A stretch of 64,000 nt of DNA from PALSA-1444 sp964291045 (GCF_964291045.1 NZ_OZ197277.1:1488001-1552000); one strand, 5' to 3'; numbered from the stretch's first letter, positions 41,887 through 51,382 are shown. Notes: a model not told the origin generated them from the letters alone. Program-made: numbers and translations.

Positions 41887-44493
41887 TTAAGGGATTAAAC
41901 ACACCGTGATCCGTAAAAGCTTATCAATGTTCACGGTAGCGCCGTATAAATCCACACCCTCTTGGATATATCTTTTTATGAATGCGGTGTAGTCATAGAT
42001 CACATTTTGATAAAGTACAGGATGATCTGGTGCATCTTGAAGGTAAGGACAGATATCAATCGGTAATAAGGGGTAAGAGATGGGGGTAAGCTTTTCCCAC
42101 GTGACAATAGATGACCTTCTTTGATGCTCCTTCCAAGGCTCCCACTCTTTTAAAAAAGCCTCAAAGGCATCTTCTACTATCTCTTGTAAAATTTTTCTTC
42201 CCATTTGATCCATTTCCTCATCAGAAATAGCCACACACTTTCTAAAGAGCATCTTGTGCATATCTATAGGCAAATTTAGCATCGCTTGTAATCTGATGTG
42301 AAACGCCATAAACACTTCAACTTCATCAATAAAGTGCAGTGTTTGAACCCTGGCTCTAATTCTTTTATTCAGCTCTTCTAAGAGAAAAAATCCCCTCCCT
42401 AAGCTTCTTACCTCTTCAGAAGTCACAGAGTCATGCTGAAGAGCGCGCAATTTCTGATAAAAACCCATATCACTTAAGGTCGCCATAATACGGTCATCAC
42501 AAGAAGAGAGTCCTTGATGAATGAAAAAGGCAATATGGTGACAAAGAACCTCGTCTTCCACCATAAGCCAAATCATATGAAGAACCTGCCTTGCAACGCT
42601 TTCCCGGGTAGCCAGGTTACAGTAATCAGCTGTCTCTGTTAGACGGGTGAGAAAACTTAAGAGATTTTGATGATCTTGCACCTGAGTGAGGGTGCGGTGC
42701 AGCTTATTACAGATCCCTTTGATATTAACCCGTCTATCTTCTTGAATGTACTGTTGCCAAAATTCTAGCGCCTCAAATAGATCATTAAATTCAATGATCA
42801 GTGGCTCTGTAGCTACTTCAGAAAAATGGATCTGAATGCCTAGATTGCTAGCTGATTCAGCGACTAATCTTCTGATCACTGCAGGAGAGAGACCAGAATC
42901 TGTCAGGTTTATGATACGTTCATTTCTATTTAGAGGAGAACTAAGAGTTGCAATCCAATTAGGTAAAGATGTAAGACTTATGCATCCTGTTAAATCTAGA
43001 TCTCCTCCAAATTCTAGAAAAGGCGTTTCCATGAAATCCAAACTTTCCTTAACTTTAAGCTGCTGAGGTAAAGCGATAAGCCCCTCACAATAAGAAAAAT
43101 CAAGACTCCCCTTCACTTTAAGCCCTTTGGGTAAAGTTGTGATAGCTGTACATCCAGAACAATTCAGATTGTTTTCCACGGTTAAATTTTCAGGAAGATC
43201 CATCAATCTTTTGCAACCACTTAGCTCAAGATTCCCCTGAATTTCTAGCCCTTTAGGTAAAGCGATAAGCGCTTTACAATGAGACAAGTTAAGACTTTTT
43301 CCTACTGTAAATATTTCAGGAAGATGGGTTAAGCTTTCATGCCCCATCAGATCAAAGCTTCCCTTGATTTTTAGCTCCTTAGGTAATGCGATAAGAGCTT
43401 CACACTGAAAAATATGTAGATTTCCTTCTACGGTAAATATTTCAGGAAGCTCTCTTAACTTGTCACAATAAGCAAGGGTTAATCCCCCCTTTACTTTTAA
43501 CCCAGAAGGTAATGCCGTAATACCGCAATCAGCAAGATTAAGATCTTTTTCCACTACTAACCCCTCAGGAAGCTCTTTCACATTTTTACATAGCAAAAGA
43601 TTAAGACTCCCCTTTACGTGTAGTCCTTTGGGTAAAGTAGTAAGCGCCTCACACCAAGAGAGATTAAGATCTTTGCCAACGATTAAATCTTCGGGAAGTT
43701 TGATCAAATGTTTACAAAAAGAAAGATCAAGGCTTCCCTTCACTTGTAACCCTTTCGGTAAAGTCGTCATATCACAACAGCTAAGTTTAAGATCTTTTTC
43801 CACTATCAAATCTTCAGGAAATTCTTTTACACTTTTACAGAGCAAAAGATTAAGACTCCCCCTTACATGTAGTCCTTTTGGTAAAGTAGTAAACGCCTCG
43901 CACCAAGAGAGATTAATATCTTCTCCAACGATTAAATCCTCGGGAAGCTGGATCAAATGTTTACAAAAAGAAAGATCAAGACTCCCCTTTACTTGTAACC
44001 CTTTCGGTAAAGCGTTCATATGACAATGTGAGAGATTAAGATCTTTTTTTACTGTTAAATCTTCAGGAAGCTCTCTTAAGTGCGCGCAATGAGAGAGGTC
44101 AAGAACCCCTTCAACTGTAAATACTTTAGGCAAAGAAAAGAGTTGAGAGAACCCTGAAAAATGGACATCTCCTTGAACATAGAGCTTTTCGGGTAAATAG
44201 CAACCCGTTTCTTGATCCTCATCTCGTAAGCTTTCTAAGCATGCACTAAAAAATGTTTTACCATATGTCAGTGAGCCTTCTATTCTCACCTCTTTAGACT
44301 TTAATAGGATAAACGCCTCTCTATTAGAGGCATCCATTGTAACATCCCCCCGAATCAAAACGACTAGAGGTAAAGGGTCAAAACGTGTTAACCCCTGCAG
44401 CTCTTTGGCTAAAAGAGTATACGGGTATTCTATAGGGTTTAAGTCAATAACAGGGTAATTGACTGAAGAGGAACGATTGAAAATTTGCATCAT
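41887..44493 (-). CDS. Leucine-rich-repeat protein with NEL-type E3 ubiquitin ligase domain (candidate effector)
   Basis: 868 residues. Residues about 100-520 hold about 19 LRRs of 20-21 residues of the LPX type (LPKGLQVKGSLDLSFCKHLI, LPEDLIVGEDINLSWCEAFT). The C-terminal 330 residues match the NEL domain of IpaH/SspH/SlrP effectors. LGRGFFLLEELNKRIRARVQ then TLHFIDEVEVFMAFHIRLQA parallels the IpaH pattern of LGRE-MFRLE followed by HFVDE-EVYLAF. SSCDDRIMATL supplies the C-x-D motif, with catalytic Cys at 665 (codon 42499-42501) and Asp at 667. No signal peptide is seen, as expected for type III secretion. It probably ubiquitinates a host protein chosen by the LRRs. Blocks of four repeats were duplicated recently. 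The nearest gene on this strand upstream is far away, so it is probably monocistronic. Confidence 0.85.
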   Translation of the reverse strand: MMQIFNRSSSVNYPVIDLNPIEYPYTLLAKELQGLTRFDPLPLVVLIRGDVTMDASNREAFILLKSKEVRIEGSLTYGKTFFSACLESLRDEDQETGCYLPEKLYVQGDVHFSGFSQLFSLPKVFTVEGVLDLSHCAHLRELPEDLTVKKDLNLSHCHMNALPKGLQVKGSLDLSFCKHLIQLPEDLIVGEDINLSWCEAFTTLPKGLHVRGSLNLLLCKSVKEFPEDLIVEKDLKLSCCDMTTLPKGLQVKGSLDLSFCKHLIKLPEDLIVGKDLNLSWCEALTTLPKGLHVKGSLNLLLCKNVKELPEGLVVEKDLNLADCGITALPSGLKVKGGLTLAYCDKLRELPEIFTVEGNLHIFQCEALIALPKELKIKGSFDLMGHESLTHLPEIFTVGKSLNLSHCKALIALPKGLEIQGNLELSGCKRLMDLPENLTVENNLNCSGCTAITTLPKGLKVKGSLDFSYCEGLIALPQQLKVKESLDFMETPFLEFGGDLDLTGCISLTSLPNWIATLSSPLNRNERIINLTDSGLSPAVIRRLVAESASNLGIQIHFSEVATEPLIIEFNDLFEALEFWQQYIQEDRRVNIKGICNKLHRTLTQVQDHQNLLSFLTRLTETADYCNLATRESVARQVLHMIWLMVEDEVLCHHIAFFIHQGLSSCDDRIMATLSDMGFYQKLRALQHDSVTSEEVRSLGRGFFLLEELNKRIRARVQTLHFIDEVEVFMAFHIRLQAMLNLPIDMHKMLFRKCVAISDEEMDQMGRKILQEIVEDAFEAFLKEWEPWKEHQRRSSIVTWEKLTPISYPLLPIDICPYLQDAPDHPVLYQNVIYDYTAFIKRYIQEGVDLYGATVNIDKLLRITVCLIP
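43560..44060 (-). repeat. Tandem duplication of a four-LRR block (249-bp period)
   Basis: Within the LRR gene two consecutive 83-residue blocks are nearly identical. Each reads LPKGLQVKGSLDLSFCKHLI, then LPEDLIVG, LSWCEA, LPKGLHV, SLNLLLCK. At DNA level the string ACTTGTAACCCTTTCGGTAAAG occurs 249 bp apart (43742 and 43991). This shows a recent unequal exchange and a possible site of length variation between strains. Confidence 0.85.
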
Positions 44494-45214
44494 AATCCTT
44501 ATTTTTTACAGTTCACCGCAACAAGTACAACCCGTAAGACATAGAGACCTCAGGGCCTTTTAACCAGAAATACTTAATAGGTGCTTAAAATTTTAAATGC
44601 CGTAAAAAGAAGAGATTTATTTTTCAAAAAATAGCAAAAAAAAGTGTGTTCTAATCAACTTTTAACTTTCACAATTTGAAGTGTATGATTAATGGCTATA
44701 TTTTTGATTGTAAAAACGCTCTGAAAAAATTAATCCCAACAAAAACAGAGGGTTTTTTGGTTATTAACTATATTATGAAGCTTCATCTTTTTAGTTAAAG
44801 GGCCCAGATAAAGGTCTTTTCGCACCTCTTTCTTTTTGCAAATACCCTCAATCACATGTATAAAATAAATTGTTTTAAAATTTGGAGGATTTTAAACGTT
44901 CTATGACCAAAAGCCCTAAGCTAGAGATTTTCTTTAAAAGATCCATCATGAATAAGCCCTACCCTATAGAGAAAAGTCACTCCTCTACGCTGATGTAGCG
45001 CCTTCTACTTCCTCTCATGAGGCACAAAAGGCAACTTACCCCTCTCAAAGAGAGCATGGCTTAAGCTCTCTTGACCCTATTAAAGAGCCTAGCTAACAAA
45101 ATTGCGCTCTTTTTCTCGGGGCCCGCAGTCACTAATTAAATAAATTTATTGATTTTTTGGTAACGGGGTGTGTATTTAGAAATCAAAGGGACTAAAAAAA
45201 TGGGGAGAGAAACC
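44494..45214. other. 720-bp gap with a possible frameshifted small gene
   Basis: No intact gene is seen. On the plus strand 44903-45096 reads MTKSPKLEIFFKRSIMNKP, continues to a stop at about 44996, and after a one-base slip goes on as APSTSSHEAQKATYPSQREH to ...KEPS. GGAGG lies 14 nt before the ATG. This may be a decayed small gene. The rest is AT-rich with no RNA gene recognised and probably contains promoters for the LRR gene (minus) and the 45215 gene (plus). Confidence 0.3.
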
Positions 45215-45655
45215 ATGCTGCCACCTACAAAACTTGAAGATGCTTTCGTAGAATTTTCTCAAAACTTACCCAAACATGTTCCTGATGGAGTGCTGGCTGT
45301 TAATCTTGATCTTTTAAGTGAAATTGGGCTTTTAGACCCTTTGAAGATTGATCAGCTAGATCATAGTGATGAACTGCTTCACTATTTTCATGTGATTGAA
45401 AATCCCGATAAAGTGACGCTCTTTAACGATTTATTTGCGATTTGGATTGTCCCCAAGCTTGTGAAAAATGTCGCCTCAACCCTTATTTTTATTAGCCGCC
45501 TGAAATCTCCTTCTAAACTCCATCTCGAACTGGTGTTTTCAACATCTGGAGTCTATAACACGCCTAAATACATCCTTAAAACATTAGAGCATTTTCTCAA
45601 GGAAGTTGTGGACAATGAAGCGCTCATCTCTTCGATTAAGCCGCCTCACTCTTAA
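45215..45655 (+). CDS. Hypothetical protein, 146 residues
   Basis: Starts at the ATG with GGGGAG 7-10 nt upstream; a longer frame from 45170 lacks a ribosome site. I recognise no domain. It is acidic and compact (MLPPTKLEDAFVEFSQNLPK, DELLHYFHVIENPDKVTLFN, LHLELVFSTSGVYNTPKYIL, TLEHFLKEVVDNEALISS). There is no signal peptide or membrane span. The size and acidic alpha/beta character would suit a type III secretion chaperone, and it lies beside two large candidate secreted proteins. That is context only and untested. It converges with the TPR-like gene, 104 nt away. Confidence 0.6.
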   Translation: MLPPTKLEDAFVEFSQNLPKHVPDGVLAVNLDLLSEIGLLDPLKIDQLDHSDELLHYFHVIENPDKVTLFNDLFAIWIVPKLVKNVASTLIFISRLKSPSKLHLELVFSTSGVYNTPKYILKTLEHFLKEVVDNEALISSIKPPHS

Positions 45656-45759
45656 TAGATGTTTTTTATTTAAAACCTCTTTTCTCTTAGACCGTGCAAT
45701 GAGCTCAAGAAGCTTTTTTTCATCGCTCTTCATGATACGCGGACCTATCTTAAGAGCTC

Positions 45760-48700
45760 CTATACTGTAGCTTTATTTGACTTTTTTATATGATAAATAA
45801 AATTTTTTAAATCAATGGACCTGGTAGGATCCAGCTTAAATGCTTGGATAAAAAGATCCCCTCTTGAAAGCATTGTTTCCCCATCAAAAAGAAGTACACC
45901 GTCCCGCTCATCCATGGCAAGAGCTGCTAAATGGTAAGCTTTTGCATCATACGCGCCTAACTGAATCGCTCTCATCAAGAGCTGCTTACAGGATAGGGTC
46001 ACTCCATTTAATAGCTGAATATTTGCCGTTTTTGTATGAAAAAGTTCTTCTCCTAGAAGGAAGTAGGGCAAACTATATTCAGGGTTAATATCGATCGCTT
46101 TTAGATAAAGAGAGGCTTTTGATGGATAACTCTTTTCATGAATGATTAAAGGAGCTTGAAAGCTTGTGCCAAGAGCTACATAAGCTTCTTTACATGCGGG
46201 TAAACATGTTAATAGGTTAAGTAAAAACTCTCTTTTCTTTGTAAAATAAAATTCATTATCTAGGGCTATATTTTCTAAATCTGCATATTTATATGGATAT
46301 TCTAGTAATTCATAGTACCGTTTAAGAGAGTGATGAGCTGATTGAATATCAAGATGGGAATGACTTTCTAGACACTTCCCAAACATTAAGAGATATTTAG
46401 ATCCCACCCTTTGAAGTTCATATTGAGAGAGAATGCGTGCTAACAACATATGTGATTCCAAATGATCTAAAGAAGATGATGATTTTTCTAAAGCATCACA
46501 CAGCAGCTCTTTCTTTTTTGAATCTTCATGAAGATAAAGGGTTTCTGCGAGCCTTAAGGAAGTATGACCGAGCCTATCATTGACACCGCTTCTTGGGTAA
46601 CGCTCCATCTTTTCAGCGCCTCTTCGGTAACAATCTATTTTTTCATAACTTTTATTCCCTAATAAGACCTGTTGTACCGGGTGAAGAGCATCACCTATTT
46701 TCATGAAAAAATACCCGTTTATAGAGGCTTTTGAATATGCATACGCATAAGCCATCAATTTTGTTAACTTGACCCCGTCTTGTAATACGATAGGCTTTCT
46801 ATCAGAAAGATAATTTCCAAACTCTTGATCTATCATCTTCTTTATAGATGCGGAGGAAAGAAAAGGGAGCGCATAATGGTAAAGTTCTTTTGTAGAGATC
46901 TCTTTATTATTGTGTAATGTGAGAGAAGCTCCTTGATTTAGAAGCATTTCTTTAAGAGCTCGGTCTTGAGCCGTTAGCCTACCATGAAAAGTACTCAAAA
47001 GAGTGCGTGTTTCCTGATGCAACATTAACCCTGCAATGAAAAAAGCCGGAGCAAACCTCGGAGTAAAAGAGAGGTCAGGATCTAAACTGATAGCCTCTTG
47101 AAAAAGAGAAAGACTTTGGGCTGTCGTTACCTGTATCCTCTCACGACTGAGATAGGGAAAGAGGAGCTGCATTCCTAGGGTAATACTTAATCCGAAGTAA
47201 CCTTCTATATTCTTTGGATTTTTCTCAATTTCCTTGGTATACATCTCTCTTAATTTTTTTCTATTAACCCCGCGAATTCCCATAGTTGCTTTAAAAAACA
47301 ATTCTTTTTTTGTGCAAGGCTCTCCGTTTACAAGCTGTACTGTTTCACCTTCTTTAAGAAATTTGGCACATTTGTAATAGGCATATTCTGTATGAGAGTC
47401 AAGACCCATCAGCTTAATATAGAGTTGCTTCTTTGTGTAAACTTCACCATTTAAAAACTGCACCCTTTCATCATCACTCAGAAGTTTGATAAGCTCTCTA
47501 TACAAGCTTGCGCCATTAGGTTTAAGATCAAGGGCTTTAATATAGAGTGTCTTCTTTGTGTAGATTTCACCGTTTAATAGCTGTACCGTTTCATCATTCT
47601 TCAGAAGAAATGTAAGACTACTATACAAGTCTACATGGGTAGGCTCTAAATCAATCGCCTTAATATAGAGTGTCTTCCTTGTGCAGATTTCACCACTTAA
47701 CAGCTGCACCGTTTGATCAACAGCATTTAGAAGTTCTGCAAGCCTCCTATATAGTCCTGCATGGGCGGGCTCTAGGTCAATCGCCTTAATATATAAGGCC
47801 CGCTCTGTGTAAGATTCACCATCTAAAAGCTGCACTGTTCTATAACGGAAATGGACCATACATTGAGCCAGATTGTAATAATGCCCATAACATTTAGGCT
47901 CTAAATCAATCGCCTTAATGTAGAGTGCCTGCTTTGTATAGATTTCACCACTTAAGAACTGTACCGTTTCCTTATTTTCTAGGCAGTTAGCAAGCTGCGC
48001 ATAAGAATAATCCCCCCTAGGCTCTAGATCAATCGCCTTAATATAGAGTGCCTTCTTTGTGTAATATGCACCGCTTAAGAGCTGCACCATTTCCTTACTT
48101 TCTAGGCAGTTAGCAAGCTGTACGTAAGAATAATCCCCCCTAGGCTCTAGATCAATCGCCTTAATATAGAGTGCCTTCTTTGTGTAATATGCACCGCTTA
48201 AGAGCTGCACTGTTTCCTTATTTTCTAGGCAGTCAGCAAGGCCTATGTAAGGAGCATCATCCCTAGGCTCTAGATCAATTGCCTTAATGTAGAATGCCTT
48301 CTTTGGGTAAGACTCACCATTTAACAGCTGCACTGTTTCATGATTCTCTAGACAGTCCGCAAGACCTATGTAAGGAGAATCATCTTTAGGCTCTAGATCA
48401 ATTGCCTTAATGTAGAGTGCCTTCTTTGTGTAAGACTCACCATTTAACAGCTGCACCGTTTCATTATTTTCTAGGTAGTCAGCAAGATCTATGTAAGAAT
48501 GCCTATCTTTAGGCACTAGATCAATTACTTTAATATAGAGTGTCTTCTTTGTGTAATATGCACCGCTTAAGAGCTGCACCATTTTATTATTTTCTAGACA
48601 TCTAGCAAGATAGTAGTAAGAACCAAAATCTTGAGGATCAAGATCAATACACTGAATATAGAGTTCTTGTTTCGTATAAGACTCCCCGCTTAGCAGCACT

Positions 48701-49563
48701 ACCCGTTCACTATCTTCTAAACAGTTAGCAAGATTGTAGTAAGAATCATGATCTCTAGGCTCTATATAAATAGCTGTAATATATAACTCTTTCTTTGTAT
48801 AAGATTTCCCACTTAAAAGCTGGACCCTTTCACTATCTTCTAAACAGTTAGCAAGATTGTAGTAAGAATGATGATCTTTAGGCTCTATATGAATCGCTTT
48901 AATATATAACCCTCTCTTCGTATAAGATTTACCATCTAACAGCTCTGCCCTTTCATTATCTTCTAAACAGTTAGCAAGCCTACGGTAAGAATCATAATCT
49001 TTAGGATCTATATGAATGGTTTGAATATAGAGTTCTTTTTTTGTATAGGATTTACCCCTTAGCTGCGCCATTTCATTATTTGATAGGCATTTAGCAAGAG
49101 TGCAGTAAGAACCCGGGTCTTGAGGGTGAGGGCCCCTACTCTTAATATCAAGTTCTTGCTTCGTATAAGATTCCCCGCTTAACAGCTCTACCCTTTCACT
49201 ATCTTCTAAACAATTAGCAAGACTATGGTAAGCATGATAATCTTTAGGATCTTTATGAATGGCTTGAATAAGAGCCTCTCTTTTTGCACCTGACTGATCA
49301 TGAAGAGATGTAACGATTTGATGAGCGCTTAAAATAGGGGCACTCCCATCACTATTTTTGATGGGACCTACTGTTAAAATGGCACTTGCCACATTTTGAG
49401 ATAGCTGGGTCTCTATTTTATAAGAAGATAATTCATCTATTTGGAGCCGTTTAGGAAGCCTTTCATCTCCATATCCTACTACAGTAGATGAATGTTCTTC
49501 CTGAGATGGATTTTGCAAAGACTGTACTTGAGATTCCATGGTAGAATAAGATCGAATAACCAT
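45760..49563 (-). CDS. Giant TPR-like repeat protein
   Basis: 1267 residues. After a ~95-residue N-terminus with no signal peptide come sixteen tandem repeats of 40-43 residues (about 98-760), of the form AIDLEP-x4-YxxLAxCLENxExVQLLSGxxYTKKxLYIK. Each is a TPR-like helix pair (Tyr/Leu/Ala positions and a DP/EP turn) extended by a NG-x-YTKK-LY loop. A helical middle region follows (about 770-1130). Two or three further degenerate repeats near the end read AIDINPEYSLPYFLLGEELF and LLFDGETMLSRGDLFIQAFK. Proteins with this NG-TKK-LY repeat are common in Parachlamydia-like bacteria as I recall. TPR scaffolds bind proteins, so a host-directed or chaperone role is possible. Repeats 10 and 11 are almost identical in DNA. 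Confidence 0.85.
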   Translation of the reverse strand: MVIRSYSTMESQVQSLQNPSQEEHSSTVVGYGDERLPKRLQIDELSSYKIETQLSQNVASAILTVGPIKNSDGSAPILSAHQIVTSLHDQSGAKREALIQAIHKDPKDYHAYHSLANCLEDSERVELLSGESYTKQELDIKSRGPHPQDPGSYCTLAKCLSNNEMAQLRGKSYTKKELYIQTIHIDPKDYDSYRRLANCLEDNERAELLDGKSYTKRGLYIKAIHIEPKDHHSYYNLANCLEDSERVQLLSGKSYTKKELYITAIYIEPRDHDSYYNLANCLEDSERVVLLSGESYTKQELYIQCIDLDPQDFGSYYYLARCLENNKMVQLLSGAYYTKKTLYIKVIDLVPKDRHSYIDLADYLENNETVQLLNGESYTKKALYIKAIDLEPKDDSPYIGLADCLENHETVQLLNGESYPKKAFYIKAIDLEPRDDAPYIGLADCLENKETVQLLSGAYYTKKALYIKAIDLEPRGDYSYVQLANCLESKEMVQLLSGAYYTKKALYIKAIDLEPRGDYSYAQLANCLENKETVQFLSGEIYTKQALYIKAIDLEPKCYGHYYNLAQCMVHFRYRTVQLLDGESYTERALYIKAIDLEPAHAGLYRRLAELLNAVDQTVQLLSGEICTRKTLYIKAIDLEPTHVDLYSSLTFLLKNDETVQLLNGEIYTKKTLYIKALDLKPNGASLYRELIKLLSDDERVQFLNGEVYTKKQLYIKLMGLDSHTEYAYYKCAKFLKEGETVQLVNGEPCTKKELFFKATMGIRGVNRKKLREMYTKEIEKNPKNIEGYFGLSITLGMQLLFPYLSRERIQVTTAQSLSLFQEAISLDPDLSFTPRFAPAFFIAGLMLHQETRTLLSTFHGRLTAQDRALKEMLLNQGASLTLHNNKEISTKELYHYALPFLSSASIKKMIDQEFGNYLSDRKPIVLQDGVKLTKLMAYAYAYSKASINGYFFMKIGDALHPVQQVLLGNKSYEKIDCYRRGAEKMERYPRSGVNDRLGHTSLRLAETLYLHEDSKKKELLCDALEKSSSSLDHLESHMLLARILSQYELQRVGSKYLLMFGKCLESHSHLDIQSAHHSLKRYYELLEYPYKYADLENIALDNEFYFTKKREFLLNLLTCLPACKEAYVALGTSFQAPLIIHEKSYPSKASLYLKAIDINPEYSLPYFLLGEELFHTKTANIQLLNGVTLSCKQLLMRAIQLGAYDAKAYHLAALAMDERDGVLLFDGETMLSRGDLFIQAFKLDPTRSIDLKNFIYHIKKSNKATV
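47305..49270 (-). repeat. 123-bp tandem repeat array inside the TPR-like gene
   Basis: Sixteen units, most exactly 41 codons (123 bp). Units starting near 48006 and 48129 are almost identical over their full length, sharing AATAATCCCCCCTAGGCTCT and what follows. Outer units have diverged more. The gradient suggests ongoing expansion by slippage or unequal exchange in the centre of the array. Confidence 0.9.
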
Positions 49564-49818
49564 GCTTTCACTCCTGATTCAATAGAAAGATTTCGCTTAA
49601 GACCTTAATAGGAAAATCTGTGATTTTCTACCCAGCATCTAGAGTACTAAATTTTTATAACAGTTATCGCCTTTTAGGAGAATACCTCAAGTAATTTATA
49701 ATTTTATTATTATGTTTTTTGACGTAGGGTAGATCCTTCCGTATATCTAATAAAAAAATTCTTCAAGATAGAGAGGGTTGATAAAAAAATATGCATTCAC
49801 ATAAAACGTGTGCAACTC

Positions 49819-50442
49819 TTATCTATTTTCAAAATAGGCTCTTTCGATGAGCGCTGTGATTTTTTTGGCGATATCAGAATAAAGAGGGAAAAGTGAGCTA
49901 TCTTGAGCCCCTTCAATGGAGTCAAGTTGCCCTTCAGAAAAATCTATCGTTCTGATCATACCGCCGCCTGCTTGGGGGAAAATCAGCTCTGATACGGTAT
50001 TCACATCGATGTAGTCATACTCTGCATCAGAGGTGATGATTTGAGGCTCTAACACATATTCCTGGCTATTTTTATCGATTAAAGCAACACGGACAGAAAG
50101 CTTTCTTCTGTTTTCTGTTGCCATGAGATTTGAAAGCGTCACCTGGCTATTTAAAGATCTATCATACCGAAATCCTACAATTTCCTCTTCATCACTGATA
50201 AAAGCTGCCTGAAGCTCTACATCTCCTTCTGAGCTCACATATTGATAAAGGCCTGATTGCGATAGCTCAAAGGTGATTGCTTCTGTAAGGCCCCCTTCTC
50301 TATCCCCTGGAATATAGGGAATGGATAGAGTCACAGGTTCTTCTACCGTAACTGTCTGATAGTGACAGCCTGTCAAGGCCAAGATAAGGCTAAAGAGAAG
50401 TGTTTGAAGCGGAGCTTTGCAGTGCGTCATGTGAACTCTCAT
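49819..50442 (-). CDS. LptE-like outer-membrane lipoprotein
   Basis: 207 residues with a lipoprotein signal peptide: hydrophobic LLFSLILALTGC gives the lipobox LTGC, with Cys about residue 26. The mature part has the LptE-like beginning (VEEPVTLSIPYIPGDREGGL, TEAITFELSQSG). A beta-rich core follows (GDVELQAAFISDEEEIVGFR) and a helical end. LptE forms the plug of the LptD LPS-export channel in the outer membrane, which fits the lipid A genes elsewhere in the window. Family assignment is from pattern, not close identity. The start overlaps the upstream BamD-like gene by 53 bp; an ATG four codons later is an alternative start. Confidence 0.65.
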   Translation of the reverse strand: MRVHMTHCKAPLQTLLFSLILALTGCHYQTVTVEEPVTLSIPYIPGDREGGLTEAITFELSQSGLYQYVSSEGDVELQAAFISDEEEIVGFRYDRSLNSQVTLSNLMATENRRKLSVRVALIDKNSQEYVLEPQIITSDAEYDYIDVNTVSELIFPQAGGGMIRTIDFSEGQLDSIEGAQDSSLFPLYSDIAKKITALIERAYFENR

Positions 50443-51382
50443 CTAAAGGTTGTAACACTTTAAGCCGTTTCTTAGAAAGTGCAGCGGTTTTTGTATTAGG
50501 AAACGTCTTAATAATTTTAGCATAGTAGAGGATAGAAGCCCCTGGCTTTTTCATTCTCTCATAAAATTGTGCAAGATCATAAAAATTTTGCGCAAACACC
50601 TCTTGAAGCTTTAAAAAAGCCTCTTCTGCTTTTTCTAACCGAGGATCGAGGGCAAAATCTTGTTTAAACCGTTTAAGCTGCAGCTCTGCTAAATCTAAAT
50701 GATCAACATTTGGGTATTCATGTTGCGCTCTTGTTAAATACACGCTTAGCATTTCTACATACGCCTCAGGAACAAGCGGGTGTTTCGGAAATTTACGGAT
50801 CACCGTTTCATACGCTTCAATACTTAAAGAGTAGCTACCTTGCCTTAAAAGAAGATCTCCTTTCCCAAGTAAAGACCTAGCTGCTAGCTCATCATGAGGA
50901 AACGCGCTAATCACCTCTTCATAAATTTGAATCGCCTCTTCTCTAGCTCCCATCCACTTAGGCAAAAAGGAAACCCCTCCAATCCGTTGCAGATGCCCTT
51001 CACGGAACTTTTCAGCAATCAAAAATTTAAGCTCGATGGCATCTCGAAAGTGTTGAAGCGGAGTTGTTTTCTTTAAGTAGTTTGAAAGCTCTTGACTTGC
51101 TAGATCAAACTCATGAAGTTCAAAGTACGCTTTCCCTAAGAAATAGATGGCCTCTTGAGAAAAGGAGGTCTCTGGAAAACTCTTAATGGTAAATAAAGCT
51201 TGTTTAACAACTTCTTTCCACTCATGCGTCTCAACTGCTTTCATTAAAAGAGCGTTATATTCCTCAACCGAGAAAGAAACAAACTCTTGCCTTCTTTCAA
51301 TATGGGGCTCTTTGGAAGGGGCTTTTGCCATTAAAGGCGTGATGAAGAGAGTGCAAACTAAAACTTTTTTTAAATAATTCAT
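50390..51382 (-). CDS. BamD-like TPR protein of the outer-membrane assembly machinery
   Basis: 330 residues with a signal peptide (MNYLKKVLVCTLFITPLMAK). TPR-type helix pairs follow: SFSQEAIYFLGKAYFELHEF, AREEAIQIYEEVISAFPHDE, GSYSLSIEAYETVIRKFPKH, KPGASILYYAKIIKTFPNTK. The YETVIRKFP-KHP pattern is typical of BamD/YfiO. No clear lipobox Cys lies at the cleavage site (PLMAKAPSK), so unlike E. coli BamD it may not be lipidated. It would help insert beta-barrel proteins into the outer membrane. It overlaps the LptE-like gene, pairing two outer-membrane assembly factors in one transcript. Confidence 0.75.
   Translation of the reverse strand: MNYLKKVLVCTLFITPLMAKAPSKEPHIERRQEFVSFSVEEYNALLMKAVETHEWKEVVKQALFTIKSFPETSFSQEAIYFLGKAYFELHEFDLASQELSNYLKKTTPLQHFRDAIELKFLIAEKFREGHLQRIGGVSFLPKWMGAREEAIQIYEEVISAFPHDELAARSLLGKGDLLLRQGSYSLSIEAYETVIRKFPKHPLVPEAYVEMLSVYLTRAQHEYPNVDHLDLAELQLKRFKQDFALDPRLEKAEEAFLKLQEVFAQNFYDLAQFYERMKKPGASILYYAKIIKTFPNTKTAALSKKRLKVLQPLDESSHDALQSSASNTSL

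Noticed and set aside
45760..49563. CRISPR-like array suggested by the regular 123-bp repeats
   Set aside because: The repeats are coding, in frame throughout and without unique spacers.
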